A stretch of DNA of 64,000 bases from Enhydrobacter sp. (GTDB lineage Bacteria > Pseudomonadota > Alphaproteobacteria > Reyranellales > Reyranellaceae). The stretch is taken from NCBI RefSeq assembly GCF_030246845.1, contig NZ_CP126889.1, forward strand, positions 1,302,001 through 1,366,000, in the 5' to 3' direction. Below, piece by piece: positions 45,962 to 54,416 of this stretch (its first letter is position 1; the number at the start of each line of letters is the position of its first letter). The notes under the pieces were generated by a model that ran no database searches, was not told the DNA's origin, and worked only from the letters and a program-made list of their open reading frames with translations. Made by a program: the position numbers and the translations under genes.

Positions 45962-46957
45962 ATGCGCCTTGTCGTGATCGTGCTGGCCACCCTCGCGCTT
46001 TCAGCCTGTGTGCCTACGCCCAAGCCGTTCGCGCACAACGGCGCGGATGATCGAGCCTATGCGCCGAAGGACGACAAGGCCGATGTGGCGATTGCACCAC
46101 CGACCAATATGCCGACCGTGCTTGGGCAGCGGGTCGCGGCGGCGCTCGCGGTCGAGCTGCAGGCCTACGGCATCGTCGGCACCCTCGCGCCGGGCCGGGC
46201 GCCGGCGAGCGTGACGGGAGTGATGAGCACGCACGACGCGCCGCTGGGTCTCGGGCTGGAGATCGATGTCGACTGGTCGCTGACCGGCGCCGACGGCGTC
46301 AAGGGGCCGAGCACGACCAAGACGGTGATTCAGCCGAAGGACTATGCCGCGGCCGACGACAAGCTCGCCTCGCGCATCGCCCAGCAGGCCGCTCCTCAAG
46401 TCGCAACCCTGATGGGCCGTCCGCCCGACTACGAGGCGCGCTCGCTCGGTCAGGTCGTGGCCGGGCTGAGCGTCCCGCCCGTGCCGCCGCCCGACGCGAA
46501 CGCCAGCAAGCCGGACGCCGAGACAGCCGTCGCCGCCTCTTCCGCCGCCAAGCCTGCGCCGACTGCCGCGCCGGCGGCGCGGAGGCCGCCGCAGATCAAG
46601 GTCATGGTCGGATCGATCACCGGCGCCCCCTCCGACGGCAATCGCCAGCTCTTTTCGGGCATGCGACGGGCGCTGGGCTCGAGTCGCATCGTCGTCATGG
46701 ACAAGGCCGCGGCCGACGTCTTCACCGTGACCGGTGCGGTCAAGCTGACGCCGATCGACGATCGTTCCGGCCAGCTTTCCGTCACCTGGCGGCTCAAGGA
46801 TCCGGCCGGCAAGGAGATCGGCAAGGTCGAGCAGGCCAACCCGGTGCCGTTGGCGGCCGCTCGCGGCACGTGGGCGGGGTTCGGCGACATTGTCGCAGCC
46901 GCCGCCGTCGAAGGCATCCTGGAGCTGCTCGACAAGGCCCGCGAGCAGCAACACTAG
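45962..46957 (+). CDS. Putative lipoprotein of unknown function
   Basis: A 331-residue protein beginning with a lipoprotein signal, lipobox LSAC (cysteine at about residue 16), so it should be lipid-modified by the Lgt encoded 2 kb upstream. The middle holds a proline/alanine-rich linker (PPVPPPDANASKPDAETAVAASSAAKPAPTAAPAARRPP, about 178-217). The halves on each side show loose likeness to each other (ITGAPSDGNRQLFSGMRRAL against the N-terminal region), but I do not recognise the family. It probably sits in the outer membrane facing the periplasm. Confidence 0.7.
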   Translation: MRLVVIVLATLALSACVPTPKPFAHNGADDRAYAPKDDKADVAIAPPTNMPTVLGQRVAAALAVELQAYGIVGTLAPGRAPASVTGVMSTHDAPLGLGLEIDVDWSLTGADGVKGPSTTKTVIQPKDYAAADDKLASRIAQQAAPQVATLMGRPPDYEARSLGQVVAGLSVPPVPPPDANASKPDAETAVAASSAAKPAPTAAPAARRPPQIKVMVGSITGAPSDGNRQLFSGMRRALGSSRIVVMDKAAADVFTVTGAVKLTPIDDRSGQLSVTWRLKDPAGKEIGKVEQANPVPLAAARGTWAGFGDIVAAAAVEGILELLDKAREQQH

Positions 46958-47066
46958 GGCGCACCCGATTGAATCGGCTTGTCAGAGGGGGGCTGGAGAC
47001 TGCTACTGTCATCGCAGCGGCTCGACTTTTGCAATGACAAGGCCGCGACATGGTGAGGGGGTTGCT

Positions 47067-48659
47067 ATGTTTGAATTGAGGAGGCCGGCTGCGGCGCTGC
47101 TTGCGGCCGCGAGCGTCGCCGGCATGTTCGGCGCGGCGACGACGCCTGCGCAGGCGCAGACGATCAAGGCGGTGATGCACTCGGATGTGAAGATTCTCGA
47201 TCCGATCTGGACCACGGCCTACATCCAGCGCAATTTCGGCTACATGGTCTGGGACACGCTCTTCGCCATGGACGAGAAGTTCGAGGTGAAGCCGCAGATG
47301 GTCGACAAGTGGGAGGTCTCCCCCGACAAGCTCACCTGGACCTTCACCCTGCGCGACGGGCTGGTCTGGAGCAACGGCCAGCCGGTCACTTCCGAGGACT
47401 GCATCGCCTCGATCAAGCGCTGGGGCGCCAAGGATTCGATGGGCCAGAAGATGATGGCCTCGGTCGCGGGCTTCGAGGCCGTCAACGACAAGACCTTCCG
47501 CATGAAGATGAAGGAACCGTACGGGCTCGTGCTCGAGTCGCTCGGCAAGCCGTCGTCGAACGTCCCCTTCATGATGCCCAAGAAGACGGCCGACACCGAT
47601 CCCAACACCCAGATCAAGGTCGAGGACGTGATCGGCTCGGGCCCGTTCATCTTCAAGGCCGACGAATGGAAGCCGGGAGAGAAGGTGGTGTTCGTCAAGA
47701 ACCCCAAGTACAAGCCGCGCTCCGAGCCGCCCTCCGGCCTCGCCGGCGGCAAGGTCGCCAAGGTCGACCGCGTCGAGTGGATCGCCATGCCCGACGTGCA
47801 GACCCAGGTGGCGGCGATCGAGAACGGCGAGATCGACATGATCGAGTCGCCGGGCCATGACCTGCTGCCGCTCCTCTCCAAGGACAAGAACATCAAGCTG
47901 TTCGACAGCAATCCGCTCGGCAACCAGTATACGTTCCGCTTCAACTCGCTCTTCAAGCCGTTCAACGATCCGAAGATCCGCCATGCCGTGATGGTCGCCT
48001 TCAACCAGGAGGAATTCCTGAAGGCCACGATCGGCAATCCCAGGTACTACAAGGTCTGCAAGGCGCCGTTCGTCTGCGGCACGCCGCTCGGGACCGACGA
48101 GGGCATGAAGGACGTGCTGAACGGCGATACGGCCAAGGCCAAGCAACTGCTGAAGGAGGCGGGTTACGACGGCACGCCGGTCGTGCTGATGCAGTCGACC
48201 GACCTGCAGGTGCTGACCAATCTCGCGCCGGTCGCCAAGGCGCAGCTCGAGGCGGCGGGCTTCAAGGTCGACATGCAGGCAATGGACTGGCAGACGCTGG
48301 TCGGACGGCGCAACAAGAAGGATCCTCCGGACAAGGGCGGCTGGAACGCCTTCCTGACGTCGTGGGTCGCCGCCGACATCCTCAATCCGGTGATGGCGGG
48401 CTTCTTCAATGCCTCGTGCGACAAGGCCATGTTCGGCTGGCCGTGCGATGCGACCATCGAGAAGATGCGCGACGCGTTCGCCCATGAGACCGATCCGGCG
48501 AAGCAGAAGCAGATCGCGATCGACCTGCAGAAGTACTGGGTCGACCATCCGACGCACATCAATGTGGGCCAGTGGTACCAGCCGGTGGCGCTGCGCACCA
48601 ACATCGACGGCATGCTGGTGGCGCCCGTTCCCGTCTTCTGGAACATGACCAAGAAATAG
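47067..48659 (+). CDS. ABC transporter substrate-binding protein, family 5 (peptide type), copy 1
   Basis: A 530-residue DppA/OppA-type periplasmic binding protein. The Sec signal covers about residues 1-30 (TPAQAQTIK). The start at 47067 has GAGGGG upstream. The body shows the family pattern LDPIWTTAYIQRNFGYMVWDTLFAMDEKFEVKPQMVDKWEVSPDKLTWTFTLRDGLVWSNGQPVTSEDCIASIKRWG. A close paralogue follows immediately, then two permeases and a double ATPase. Ligands of this family include peptides, glutathione and various small organics; which one is bound is unknown. Confidence 0.92.
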   Translation: MFELRRPAAALLAAASVAGMFGAATTPAQAQTIKAVMHSDVKILDPIWTTAYIQRNFGYMVWDTLFAMDEKFEVKPQMVDKWEVSPDKLTWTFTLRDGLVWSNGQPVTSEDCIASIKRWGAKDSMGQKMMASVAGFEAVNDKTFRMKMKEPYGLVLESLGKPSSNVPFMMPKKTADTDPNTQIKVEDVIGSGPFIFKADEWKPGEKVVFVKNPKYKPRSEPPSGLAGGKVAKVDRVEWIAMPDVQTQVAAIENGEIDMIESPGHDLLPLLSKDKNIKLFDSNPLGNQYTFRFNSLFKPFNDPKIRHAVMVAFNQEEFLKATIGNPRYYKVCKAPFVCGTPLGTDEGMKDVLNGDTAKAKQLLKEAGYDGTPVVLMQSTDLQVLTNLAPVAKAQLEAAGFKVDMQAMDWQTLVGRRNKKDPPDKGGWNAFLTSWVAADILNPVMAGFFNASCDKAMFGWPCDATIEKMRDAFAHETDPAKQKQIAIDLQKYWVDHPTHINVGQWYQPVALRTNIDGMLVAPVPVFWNMTKK

Positions 48660-48670
48660 GAAGTCGCGTC

Positions 48671-48739
48671 GGGCACGCGGGCGCAGCCCCGCGTGCCCAT
48701 CGACGAGGGCGGGCAGCGTGTCCCGCCTTCCTCGATGGG
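48671..48739 (+). other. Two strong, overlapping stem-loops between the tandem binding-protein genes
   Basis: GGGCACGCGGG (48671-48681) pairs with 48688-48698 to form an 11-bp stem. A second structure uses CCCATCGA (48696-48703) with TCGATGGG (48732-48739), closed inside by GAGGGCGGG and CCCGCCTTC. The two share three bases, so they compete. No T-run follows. They may protect the upstream mRNA end or tune the ratio of the two binding proteins. Confidence 0.6.
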
Positions 48740-48761
48740 AGAATAAAGAAACGAGGCTTCC

Positions 48762-50351
48762 ATGAAATCGACGACGATGAAGAGGCGTACGTTCGGCGCT
48801 CTGACCACGGGCGCCCTCGTGGCCGCTGCCGGCGCGCCGCAGGCAGCCGACAAGAAGGTCCTGCGCTTCGTGCAGAACGGCAACCTGACCATCCTCGACC
48901 CGATCTGGACCACGGCCTACGTCACGCGCAACCACGGCTACTTCATCTACGACACGCTGTTTGCGATGGACGAGCACAACGCCATCAAGCCGCAGATGGT
49001 CGACAAGCACGAGGTATCGGCCGACAAGACCCTTTGGACCTTCACCCTGCGCGAAGGGCTCGAATGGCACGACGGCAAGCCGGTCACGTCCGAGGACTGC
49101 ATCGCCTCGATCAAGCGCTGGGGCGCGCGCGACACCATGGGCCAGAAGCTCATGGACTTCGTCAAGGAGATGACGGCCGTCGACCCCAGGACCTTCACGA
49201 TGCAGCTCAAGGAACCGTACGGCCTGGTGCTCGATTCGCTCGGCAAGCCGAGCTCGAACGTGCCCTTCATGATGCCCAAGGCGGTGGCCGAGACCGATCC
49301 GTTCAAGCAGATCAGCAGCCAGATCGGGTCCGGTCCCTTCATCTACGTCAACGCCGAGTCCAAGCCCGGCGAAAAGCACGTCTACCTCAAGAACCCGAAA
49401 TACAAACCGCGCAGCGACGCGCCGTCGGGCCTCGCAGGCGGCAAGGTGGTCAAGGTCGACCGGGTCGAGATCATCGAGATGCCCGATCCGCAGCAGCAGG
49501 TGAACGCCATCATCGCCGGCGAGATCGATCTGATCGAGCAGCCGCCGCACGACCTGTTGCCCGTCCTCAAGGCCGACAAGGGCGTGACGCCCGTCAACTG
49601 GAACCCGCTCGGCCAGCAGTTCATCCTCCGCCTCAATCATGTGCAGCCGCCCTTCAACAACCCCAAGATCCGGCTGGCGGCGCTCCATTGCATGCGCCAG
49701 GAGGATTATCTGAAGGCGACCGTCGGCTCGCCCGAGTACTACAAGGTCTGCGGGGCCGCCTTCGTCTGCGGCACGCCCAACGCCTTCGACGCGCCCAACG
49801 GCATGCTGGTCAAGCCGGACTTCGAGAAATCCAAGGCTCTCCTCAAGGAGGCCGGATACGACGGCACGCCCGTCGTGCTGATGCAGTCCACCACCCTGCC
49901 GGTGCTCACCAACACCGCGCCGGTCACAAAGTCCCTGCTCGAACAAGGCGGCTTCAAGGTCGACATGCAGTCGATGGACTGGCAGACGCTGGTCACGCGC
50001 CGCACCAAGAAGGACCCGCCGAGCCAGGGCGGCTGGAACGTCTTCCACACCTTCTCCGTGGCGGCCGACATCCTGAATCCGATCTCCTGCACCTACATGG
50101 CGGCCAATGGCGACAAGGCGTGGTTCGGCTGGCCGACCGATCCGACGATGGAGAAGCTGCGCGACTCCTACACCAAGGAGACCGATCCGGCCAAGGCGAA
50201 GGAACTGGCGCACGCGGTGCAGAACCGCGCCCTGGAGACCGCGCAGTACGGCTGGATCGGGCAGTGGTACGGACCGGGCGTCGCCCGCAAGAACGTCACC
50301 GGCTGGCTCAATGCCCCCGTGCCGGTGATGTGGAACATCAGCAAAGCGTGA
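48762..50351 (+). CDS. ABC transporter substrate-binding protein, family 5 (peptide type), copy 2
   Basis: A 529-residue paralogue of the preceding binding protein; long stretches are nearly the same (ILDPIWTTAYVTRNHGY, CIASIKRWGARDTMGQK, SSNVPFMMPK, AGYDGTPVVLMQSTTLPVLTNTAPVTK). It differs in its export signal, which looks twin-arginine-like (MKRRTFGALTTGALVAAAGAPQA), whereas copy 1 uses a plain Sec signal. The ATG at 48762 has GAGG upstream. It should deliver ligands to the same permeases encoded downstream. Confidence 0.92.
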   Translation: MKSTTMKRRTFGALTTGALVAAAGAPQAADKKVLRFVQNGNLTILDPIWTTAYVTRNHGYFIYDTLFAMDEHNAIKPQMVDKHEVSADKTLWTFTLREGLEWHDGKPVTSEDCIASIKRWGARDTMGQKLMDFVKEMTAVDPRTFTMQLKEPYGLVLDSLGKPSSNVPFMMPKAVAETDPFKQISSQIGSGPFIYVNAESKPGEKHVYLKNPKYKPRSDAPSGLAGGKVVKVDRVEIIEMPDPQQQVNAIIAGEIDLIEQPPHDLLPVLKADKGVTPVNWNPLGQQFILRLNHVQPPFNNPKIRLAALHCMRQEDYLKATVGSPEYYKVCGAAFVCGTPNAFDAPNGMLVKPDFEKSKALLKEAGYDGTPVVLMQSTTLPVLTNTAPVTKSLLEQGGFKVDMQSMDWQTLVTRRTKKDPPSQGGWNVFHTFSVAADILNPISCTYMAANGDKAWFGWPTDPTMEKLRDSYTKETDPAKAKELAHAVQNRALETAQYGWIGQWYGPGVARKNVTGWLNAPVPVMWNISKA

Positions 50352-50359
50352 CGTAAATT

Positions 50360-50399
50360 CCGCCGTCCCGATCCGGCCAGGGTCGCATCGGGGCGGCGG
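50360..50399 (+). other. Stem-loop between binding protein copy 2 and the permease genes
   Basis: CCGCCGTCCCGAT (50360-50372) pairs with ATCGGGGCGGCGG (50387-50399), a 13-bp stem with one G-U pair. No T-run follows, so it is not a plain terminator. Such stems after binding-protein genes commonly protect the upstream mRNA and let binding protein outnumber permease; that role is inferred. Confidence 0.6.
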
Positions 50400-50415
50400 C
50401 CCAAGTGCAGGACAC

Positions 50416-51357
50416 ATGATCGACTTCATCGCCCGTCGTCTCGTCTCCATCATCCCCGTGCTGGCGGTGGTGGCGATCTTCGTCTTCCTCATGCTGCGTC
50501 TCACGCCGGGCGATCCGGCGGCGGTGATCGCCGGCGACAACGCGACGTCCGACCAGATCGCCCTGATCCGCACCAAGCTCGGCCTCGATCTGCCGATCTG
50601 GCAACAGTTCTTCATCTGGCTCGGCGACATCCTGCGCGGCAATTTCGGCGAAAGCTTCTTCTTCAAGAAGACCGTGGTCGACCTGATCGCCCAGCGCCTC
50701 CAGCCGACGCTGGCGCTCTCGATCTGCACCCTGATCATCGCGGTCACGACCGCTGTCCCGCTGGGCGTCATCGCCGCCTATCGCAACGGCTCGCTGCTCG
50801 ACCGTTTCGTCATGGGCTTCTCGGTGCTGGGCTTCTCGCTGCCGACGTTCGTGATCGGCTATTGCCTGATCTACATTTTCGCGATCGATCTCGGCTGGCT
50901 GCCGGTGCAGGGCTATACGCGCATCGAGGTCGATTTCTGGGGCTTCGTCGAGCACATCATCCTGCCCAGCATCACCCTCGGCATCATCTACGTCGCGCTG
51001 ATCGCGCGCATCACGCGCGCCTCGGTGCTGGAGGTGCTGAACGAGGACTATATCCGCACGGCGCGCGCCAAGGGCCTCTCCAACCGCGTCGTGCTGATGC
51101 GCCATGCGCTGCGCAACGCCGCGGTGCCCATCCTGACCGTCATCGGCATCGGCATCGCTCTCCTGATCGGCGGTGCGGTGGTGACGGAAACCGTCTATGG
51201 CCTTCCGGGGCTCGGCCGCCTCACGGTCGAGGCCGTGCTGAGTCGCGACTTCCCGACCATCCAGGCCGTGATCCTGATGTTCTCCGTCGTCTACGTCGTC
51301 ATCAACCTGCTGATCGACATCAGCTACACCCTGTTCGATCCGAGGATCCGCTATTGA
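50416..51357 (+). CDS. Peptide-type ABC transporter permease (DppB/GsiC type)
   Basis: A 313-residue membrane permease. The N-terminus MIDFIARRLVSIIPVLAVVAIFVFLMLRLTPGDPA is the DppB hallmark, and the EAA loop region is near EVLNEDYIRTARAKGLSNRVVLMRHALRNAAVP (about residues 200-235). About six helices are present. Its TGA forms a TTGA overlap with the start of the second permease. It belongs with the two binding proteins upstream. Confidence 0.93.
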   Translation: MIDFIARRLVSIIPVLAVVAIFVFLMLRLTPGDPAAVIAGDNATSDQIALIRTKLGLDLPIWQQFFIWLGDILRGNFGESFFFKKTVVDLIAQRLQPTLALSICTLIIAVTTAVPLGVIAAYRNGSLLDRFVMGFSVLGFSLPTFVIGYCLIYIFAIDLGWLPVQGYTRIEVDFWGFVEHIILPSITLGIIYVALIARITRASVLEVLNEDYIRTARAKGLSNRVVLMRHALRNAAVPILTVIGIGIALLIGGAVVTETVYGLPGLGRLTVEAVLSRDFPTIQAVILMFSVVYVVINLLIDISYTLFDPRIRY

Positions 51358-52289
51358 GCGCGATTATCGAAGAAGCCGTCGATTCGGCCGCCATCGCGTC
51401 GGCCTCGGCCAGGCGCAAGCCGCTGTGGTTGCTGGCGATCCGCAATCCTGCGGTGATCTTCGGCGGCGCCATCCTGCTCGTCATGGTCGCGATTGCGATC
51501 CTTGCGCCCTATCTCGGCACGATCGACCCGACCCGGATCGATCCCGCGGTGCGCAACAAGAAGCCGGGCACCGAGATCACGATCCGTCTGGACGACGGCT
51601 CCACGCTGAAGCGCACGGCCTATATGGGCACCGACACGCTGGGCCGCGACGTCTACAGCCGCGTTCTCTACGGCACGCGGGTCTCGCTGATCGTCGGCAT
51701 CGCGGTCGCCGTGCTGTCCCTTGCGTTCGGCCTGATCATCGGCATGGTCTCGGGCTACATCCGCTGGCTCGACGGCATCGTCATGCGCATCATGGACGGT
51801 CTGATGGCGATTCCCGGCATATTGCTGGCCATCGCTCTCGTCTCGATCTGGCGCGCCGGCCTGATCACGGTGATCTTCGCCATCGTGGTGCCCGAGGTGC
51901 CGCGCGTCGTGCGGCTGGTCCGGTCGATCGTGCTGACGGTCCGCGAGGAACCGTACGTCGAGGGCGCGATCTCGGTCGGCACGCCGACCTGGACGCTGAT
52001 GTTCCGCCACATCCTGCCCAATACGATCGCGCCCCTCATCGTGCAGGGCACCTTCACGGCGGCGGCGGCGATCATCACCGAGGCGATCCTGTCCTTTCTC
52101 GGCATCGGCATTCCGCCGGAGACGCCGAGCTGGGGCAACATCATGTCGGAAGGGCGCACCCTCTTCCGCATCTTCCCGCACAACATTCTCTATCCGAGCA
52201 TTTTCCTCGCGCTCGCCGTGCTCGCCATCAACGTGATGGGCGACGGCCTGCGCGACACGCTCGATCCCAAGATGAGCAAGAAGGTTTGA
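51354..52289 (+). CDS. Peptide-type ABC transporter permease (DppC/GsiD type)
   Basis: A 311-residue permease. A hydrophobic segment follows a ~22-residue cytoplasmic N-terminus, and PYVEGAISVGTPTWTLMFRHILPNTIAPLIVQGTFTAAAAIITEAILSFLGIGIPPETPSWGNIM is typical of DppC. The TTG start at 51354 overlaps the previous stop and has GAGG eight bases upstream; later ATGs would remove the first helix. It pairs with the DppB-type protein. Confidence 0.92.
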   Translation: MSAIIEEAVDSAAIASASARRKPLWLLAIRNPAVIFGGAILLVMVAIAILAPYLGTIDPTRIDPAVRNKKPGTEITIRLDDGSTLKRTAYMGTDTLGRDVYSRVLYGTRVSLIVGIAVAVLSLAFGLIIGMVSGYIRWLDGIVMRIMDGLMAIPGILLAIALVSIWRAGLITVIFAIVVPEVPRVVRLVRSIVLTVREEPYVEGAISVGTPTWTLMFRHILPNTIAPLIVQGTFTAAAAIITEAILSFLGIGIPPETPSWGNIMSEGRTLFRIFPHNILYPSIFLALAVLAINVMGDGLRDTLDPKMSKKV

Positions 52290-52412
52290 CCGGAGGTCGA
52301 ACGCCGAGCGAAAGCCGAGGGGTCTTTTCTGGATGTGCAGAGTTCTTGTTGTTGATCGATCGCTCCGCTTGGCGCGATGCGCTTCGGTCGGGATGACGGC
52401 GGAGAGGTATTG

Positions 52413-54041
52413 ATGTCCGACAAGAGGCCGGTCCTCGAGGTCAAGAACCTCAGCGTCGCCCTTCCTCCCGGTGGCGACCGCGTCCATGCCGTCGACAAAG
52501 TGAGCTTCACGGTCAATCCCGGGGAGATCGTCTGCCTCGTGGGCGAGTCGGGCTCGGGCAAGTCGGTGATCGCCTTCACCATCATGGGCCTGCTGGCCAA
52601 GGCGCTGAAGCCGGTTTCTGGAGAGATCCTGCTCGAGGGCGAGAACGTGCTGGCCGCTGGCGAGGAGCGGCTGAGGGAGCTGCGCTGCACGCGCATGTCG
52701 ATGATCTTCCAGGAGCCGATGACGGCGCTCAACCCGGTCATGACCTGCGGTGAGCAGATCGACGAGGTGCTGCGCACGCACACCAAGCTCGACGCCGCAC
52801 AGCGCAAGGCCAAGATCATCGGCATCCTGACGCGCGTGAGGCTGCCGGAGCCCGAGCGCATCTACGCTTCCTTCCCGCACCAGCTCTCCGGCGGCCAGCG
52901 CCAGCGCATCATGATCGCCATGGCTCTGGTGCTCGATCCCGTGCTGCTGATCGCCGACGAGCCGACCACGGCGCTCGATGTCACGACGCAGGCCGAGATC
53001 CTGAAGCTGATTGCCGAGCTGCAGGCGGGACAGGGCACGGGCGTTCTGTTCATCACCCACGATTTCGGCGTCGTCGCGGAGATCGCCCACCGGGTCGCCG
53101 TCCTGCGCTGGGGCGAGCTGGTCGAGATGGGGCCGACCGAGCAGATCCTGGCGCGCCCCCAGCAGCCTTACACGCGCATGCTCATCTCGTCGGTGCCCTC
53201 GATCCATCCCGCCCATCGCGGCGTGCGGCTGGAGAACGAGACGGTGCTGCGCACCGAGAAGCTCGGCAAGACCTACGCCGGCAAGTCGTTCTTCCAGAAG
53301 GCCCGTGTGGTGAAGGCCGCGGTGGACGTCGATCTCGACATCAGGAAGGGTGAGACGCTCGGCATCGTCGGCGAATCCGGCTCGGGCAAGTCGACGGTGG
53401 CGCGCTGCATCGCCCGCCTGATCGATCCCAGCGAAGGCAAGGTGTTCCTGGGCAAGACCGAGATCGCGACGATCTCCGCGTCGAGGCTGCGGCCGCATCG
53501 CCGGCGGGTGCAGATCGTCTTCCAGGATCCCTATCGCTCGCTCAACCCGCGCATGACGGTGGGCGATTCGATCATCGAGGGACCGATGAACTTCGGCCTC
53601 CGGCGCGACGAGGCCCTGGCGAGGGCGCGCAAGCTGATGGAGACCGTCCGGCTCGATCCCAATGCGCTCGATCGCTATCCGCACCAGTTCTCCGGCGGCC
53701 AGCGCCAGCGCATCTGCATCGCCCGTGCGCTGGCCATGGAACCCGAGCTGCTGATCGCCGACGAGGCGGTCTCGGCGCTCGACGTTTCGGTGCAGAAGCA
53801 GGTGCTGCAGCTCCTGGACGAGATCCGCCAACGGCTGAACCTCGCCGTGCTGTTCATCACCCACGACCTCAGGGTGGCCGCCCAGATCTGCGACTATGTC
53901 GCCGTGATGAGCCAGGGCCGGGTGGTCGAATATGGCGCGGCCGAGCAGGTGTTCGGCGCGCCCAGGCACGACTACACCAAGGCCCTGTTCGCCGCCGCTC
54001 CCGGCCGCAACTGGGAGTTCGGCAAGTTCGCGGCGGCGTGA
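52413..54041 (+). CDS. Peptide-type ABC transporter double ATP-binding protein (DppD-DppF fusion)
   Basis: A 542-residue protein joining two ABC ATPase domains in one chain. The first has GESGSGKSV and [17 protein letters not shown]; the second, starting near residue 280, has [10 protein letters not shown] and [17 protein letters not shown]. Both Walker B segments ([12 protein letters not shown] and [12 protein letters not shown]) are intact. The ATG at 52413 has GGAGAGG upstream. It lies 123 bases after the second permease and completes the importer. Fused ATPases of this kind are common in the GsiA/DdpDF group. Confidence 0.93.
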   Translation: MSDKRPVLEVKNLSVALPPGGDRVHAVDKVSFTVNPGEIVCLVGESGSGKSVIAFTIMGLLAKALKPVSGEILLEGENVLAAGEERLRELRCTRMSMIFQEPMTALNPVMTCGEQIDEVLRTHTKLDAAQRKAKIIGILTRVRLPEPERIYASFPHQLSGGQRQRIMIAMALVLDPVLLIADEPTTALDVTTQAEILKLIAELQAGQGTGVLFITHDFGVVAEIAHRVAVLRWGELVEMGPTEQILARPQQPYTRMLISSVPSIHPAHRGVRLENETVLRTEKLGKTYAGKSFFQKARVVKAAVDVDLDIRKGETLGIVGESGSGKSTVARCIARLIDPSEGKVFLGKTEIATISASRLRPHRRRVQIVFQDPYRSLNPRMTVGDSIIEGPMNFGLRRDEALARARKLMETVRLDPNALDRYPHQFSGGQRQRICIARALAMEPELLIADEAVSALDVSVQKQVLQLLDEIRQRLNLAVLFITHDLRVAAQICDYVAVMSQGRVVEYGAAEQVFGAPRHDYTKALFAAAPGRNWEFGKFAAA

Positions 54042-54137
54042 TAGGCTGCGCCTCACCACAAGGAAAGCATCCGGCGCCGAGCCTCCCCCCGACCCGCGCC
54101 GGACAGGGACGATGACATCGAGTCCAGGGAGGCTTCC

Positions 54138-54353
54138 ATGGCCGAGAGCGTCTACAAGGTGGTCGAGCTGGTCGGCACCAGCAGCGAGTCCTGGGAAAAG
54201 GCCGCGAAGGCGGCGGTGGAAAGGGCCGGCGAGTCGCTGCGCGACCTGCGCGTCGCCGAGGTCGTCGAGCAGGATATCGTCATGGAGGGCGGCAAGGTCT
54301 CGGCTTACCGCACCAAGCTGAAGCTGTCGTTCAAGTACGAGGGCAAGGACTGA
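54138..54353 (+). CDS. Dodecin family protein
   Basis: A 71-residue protein, full length for dodecins: MAESVYKVVELVGTSSESWEKAAKAAVERAGESLRDLRVAEVVEQDIVMEGGKVSAYRTKLKLSFKYEG. Dodecins form dodecamers that store flavins; this one has the usual tryptophan (SWEKAA) that stacks on the flavin. AGGGAGGC lies before the ATG at 54138. It is followed 63 bases later by the flavoprotein AidB-like gene. Confidence 0.93.
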   Translation: MAESVYKVVELVGTSSESWEKAAKAAVERAGESLRDLRVAEVVEQDIVMEGGKVSAYRTKLKLSFKYEGKD

Positions 54354-54416
54354 GCGGACGGCGGGACGGGTGGCGATGGCCCTTGCGCGGCCTGCCATCC
54401 GGTCCAAACTGTCCGC

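Noticed and set aside
45909..45977. A 22-codon hydrophobic frame (TTG start) between pgeF and the lipoprotein gene
   Set aside because: It is short, has no clear ribosome binding site and overlaps the lipoprotein start. The hydrophobic look comes from out-of-frame reading of the signal region and spacer.
46794..50771. A 1325-codon open frame on the minus strand
   Set aside because: It lies antisense to the lipoprotein end, both peptide-binding proteins and a permease. Its composition (Arg, Asp, Leu, His rich) is that of a G+C-driven shadow frame, and it has no domain pattern.
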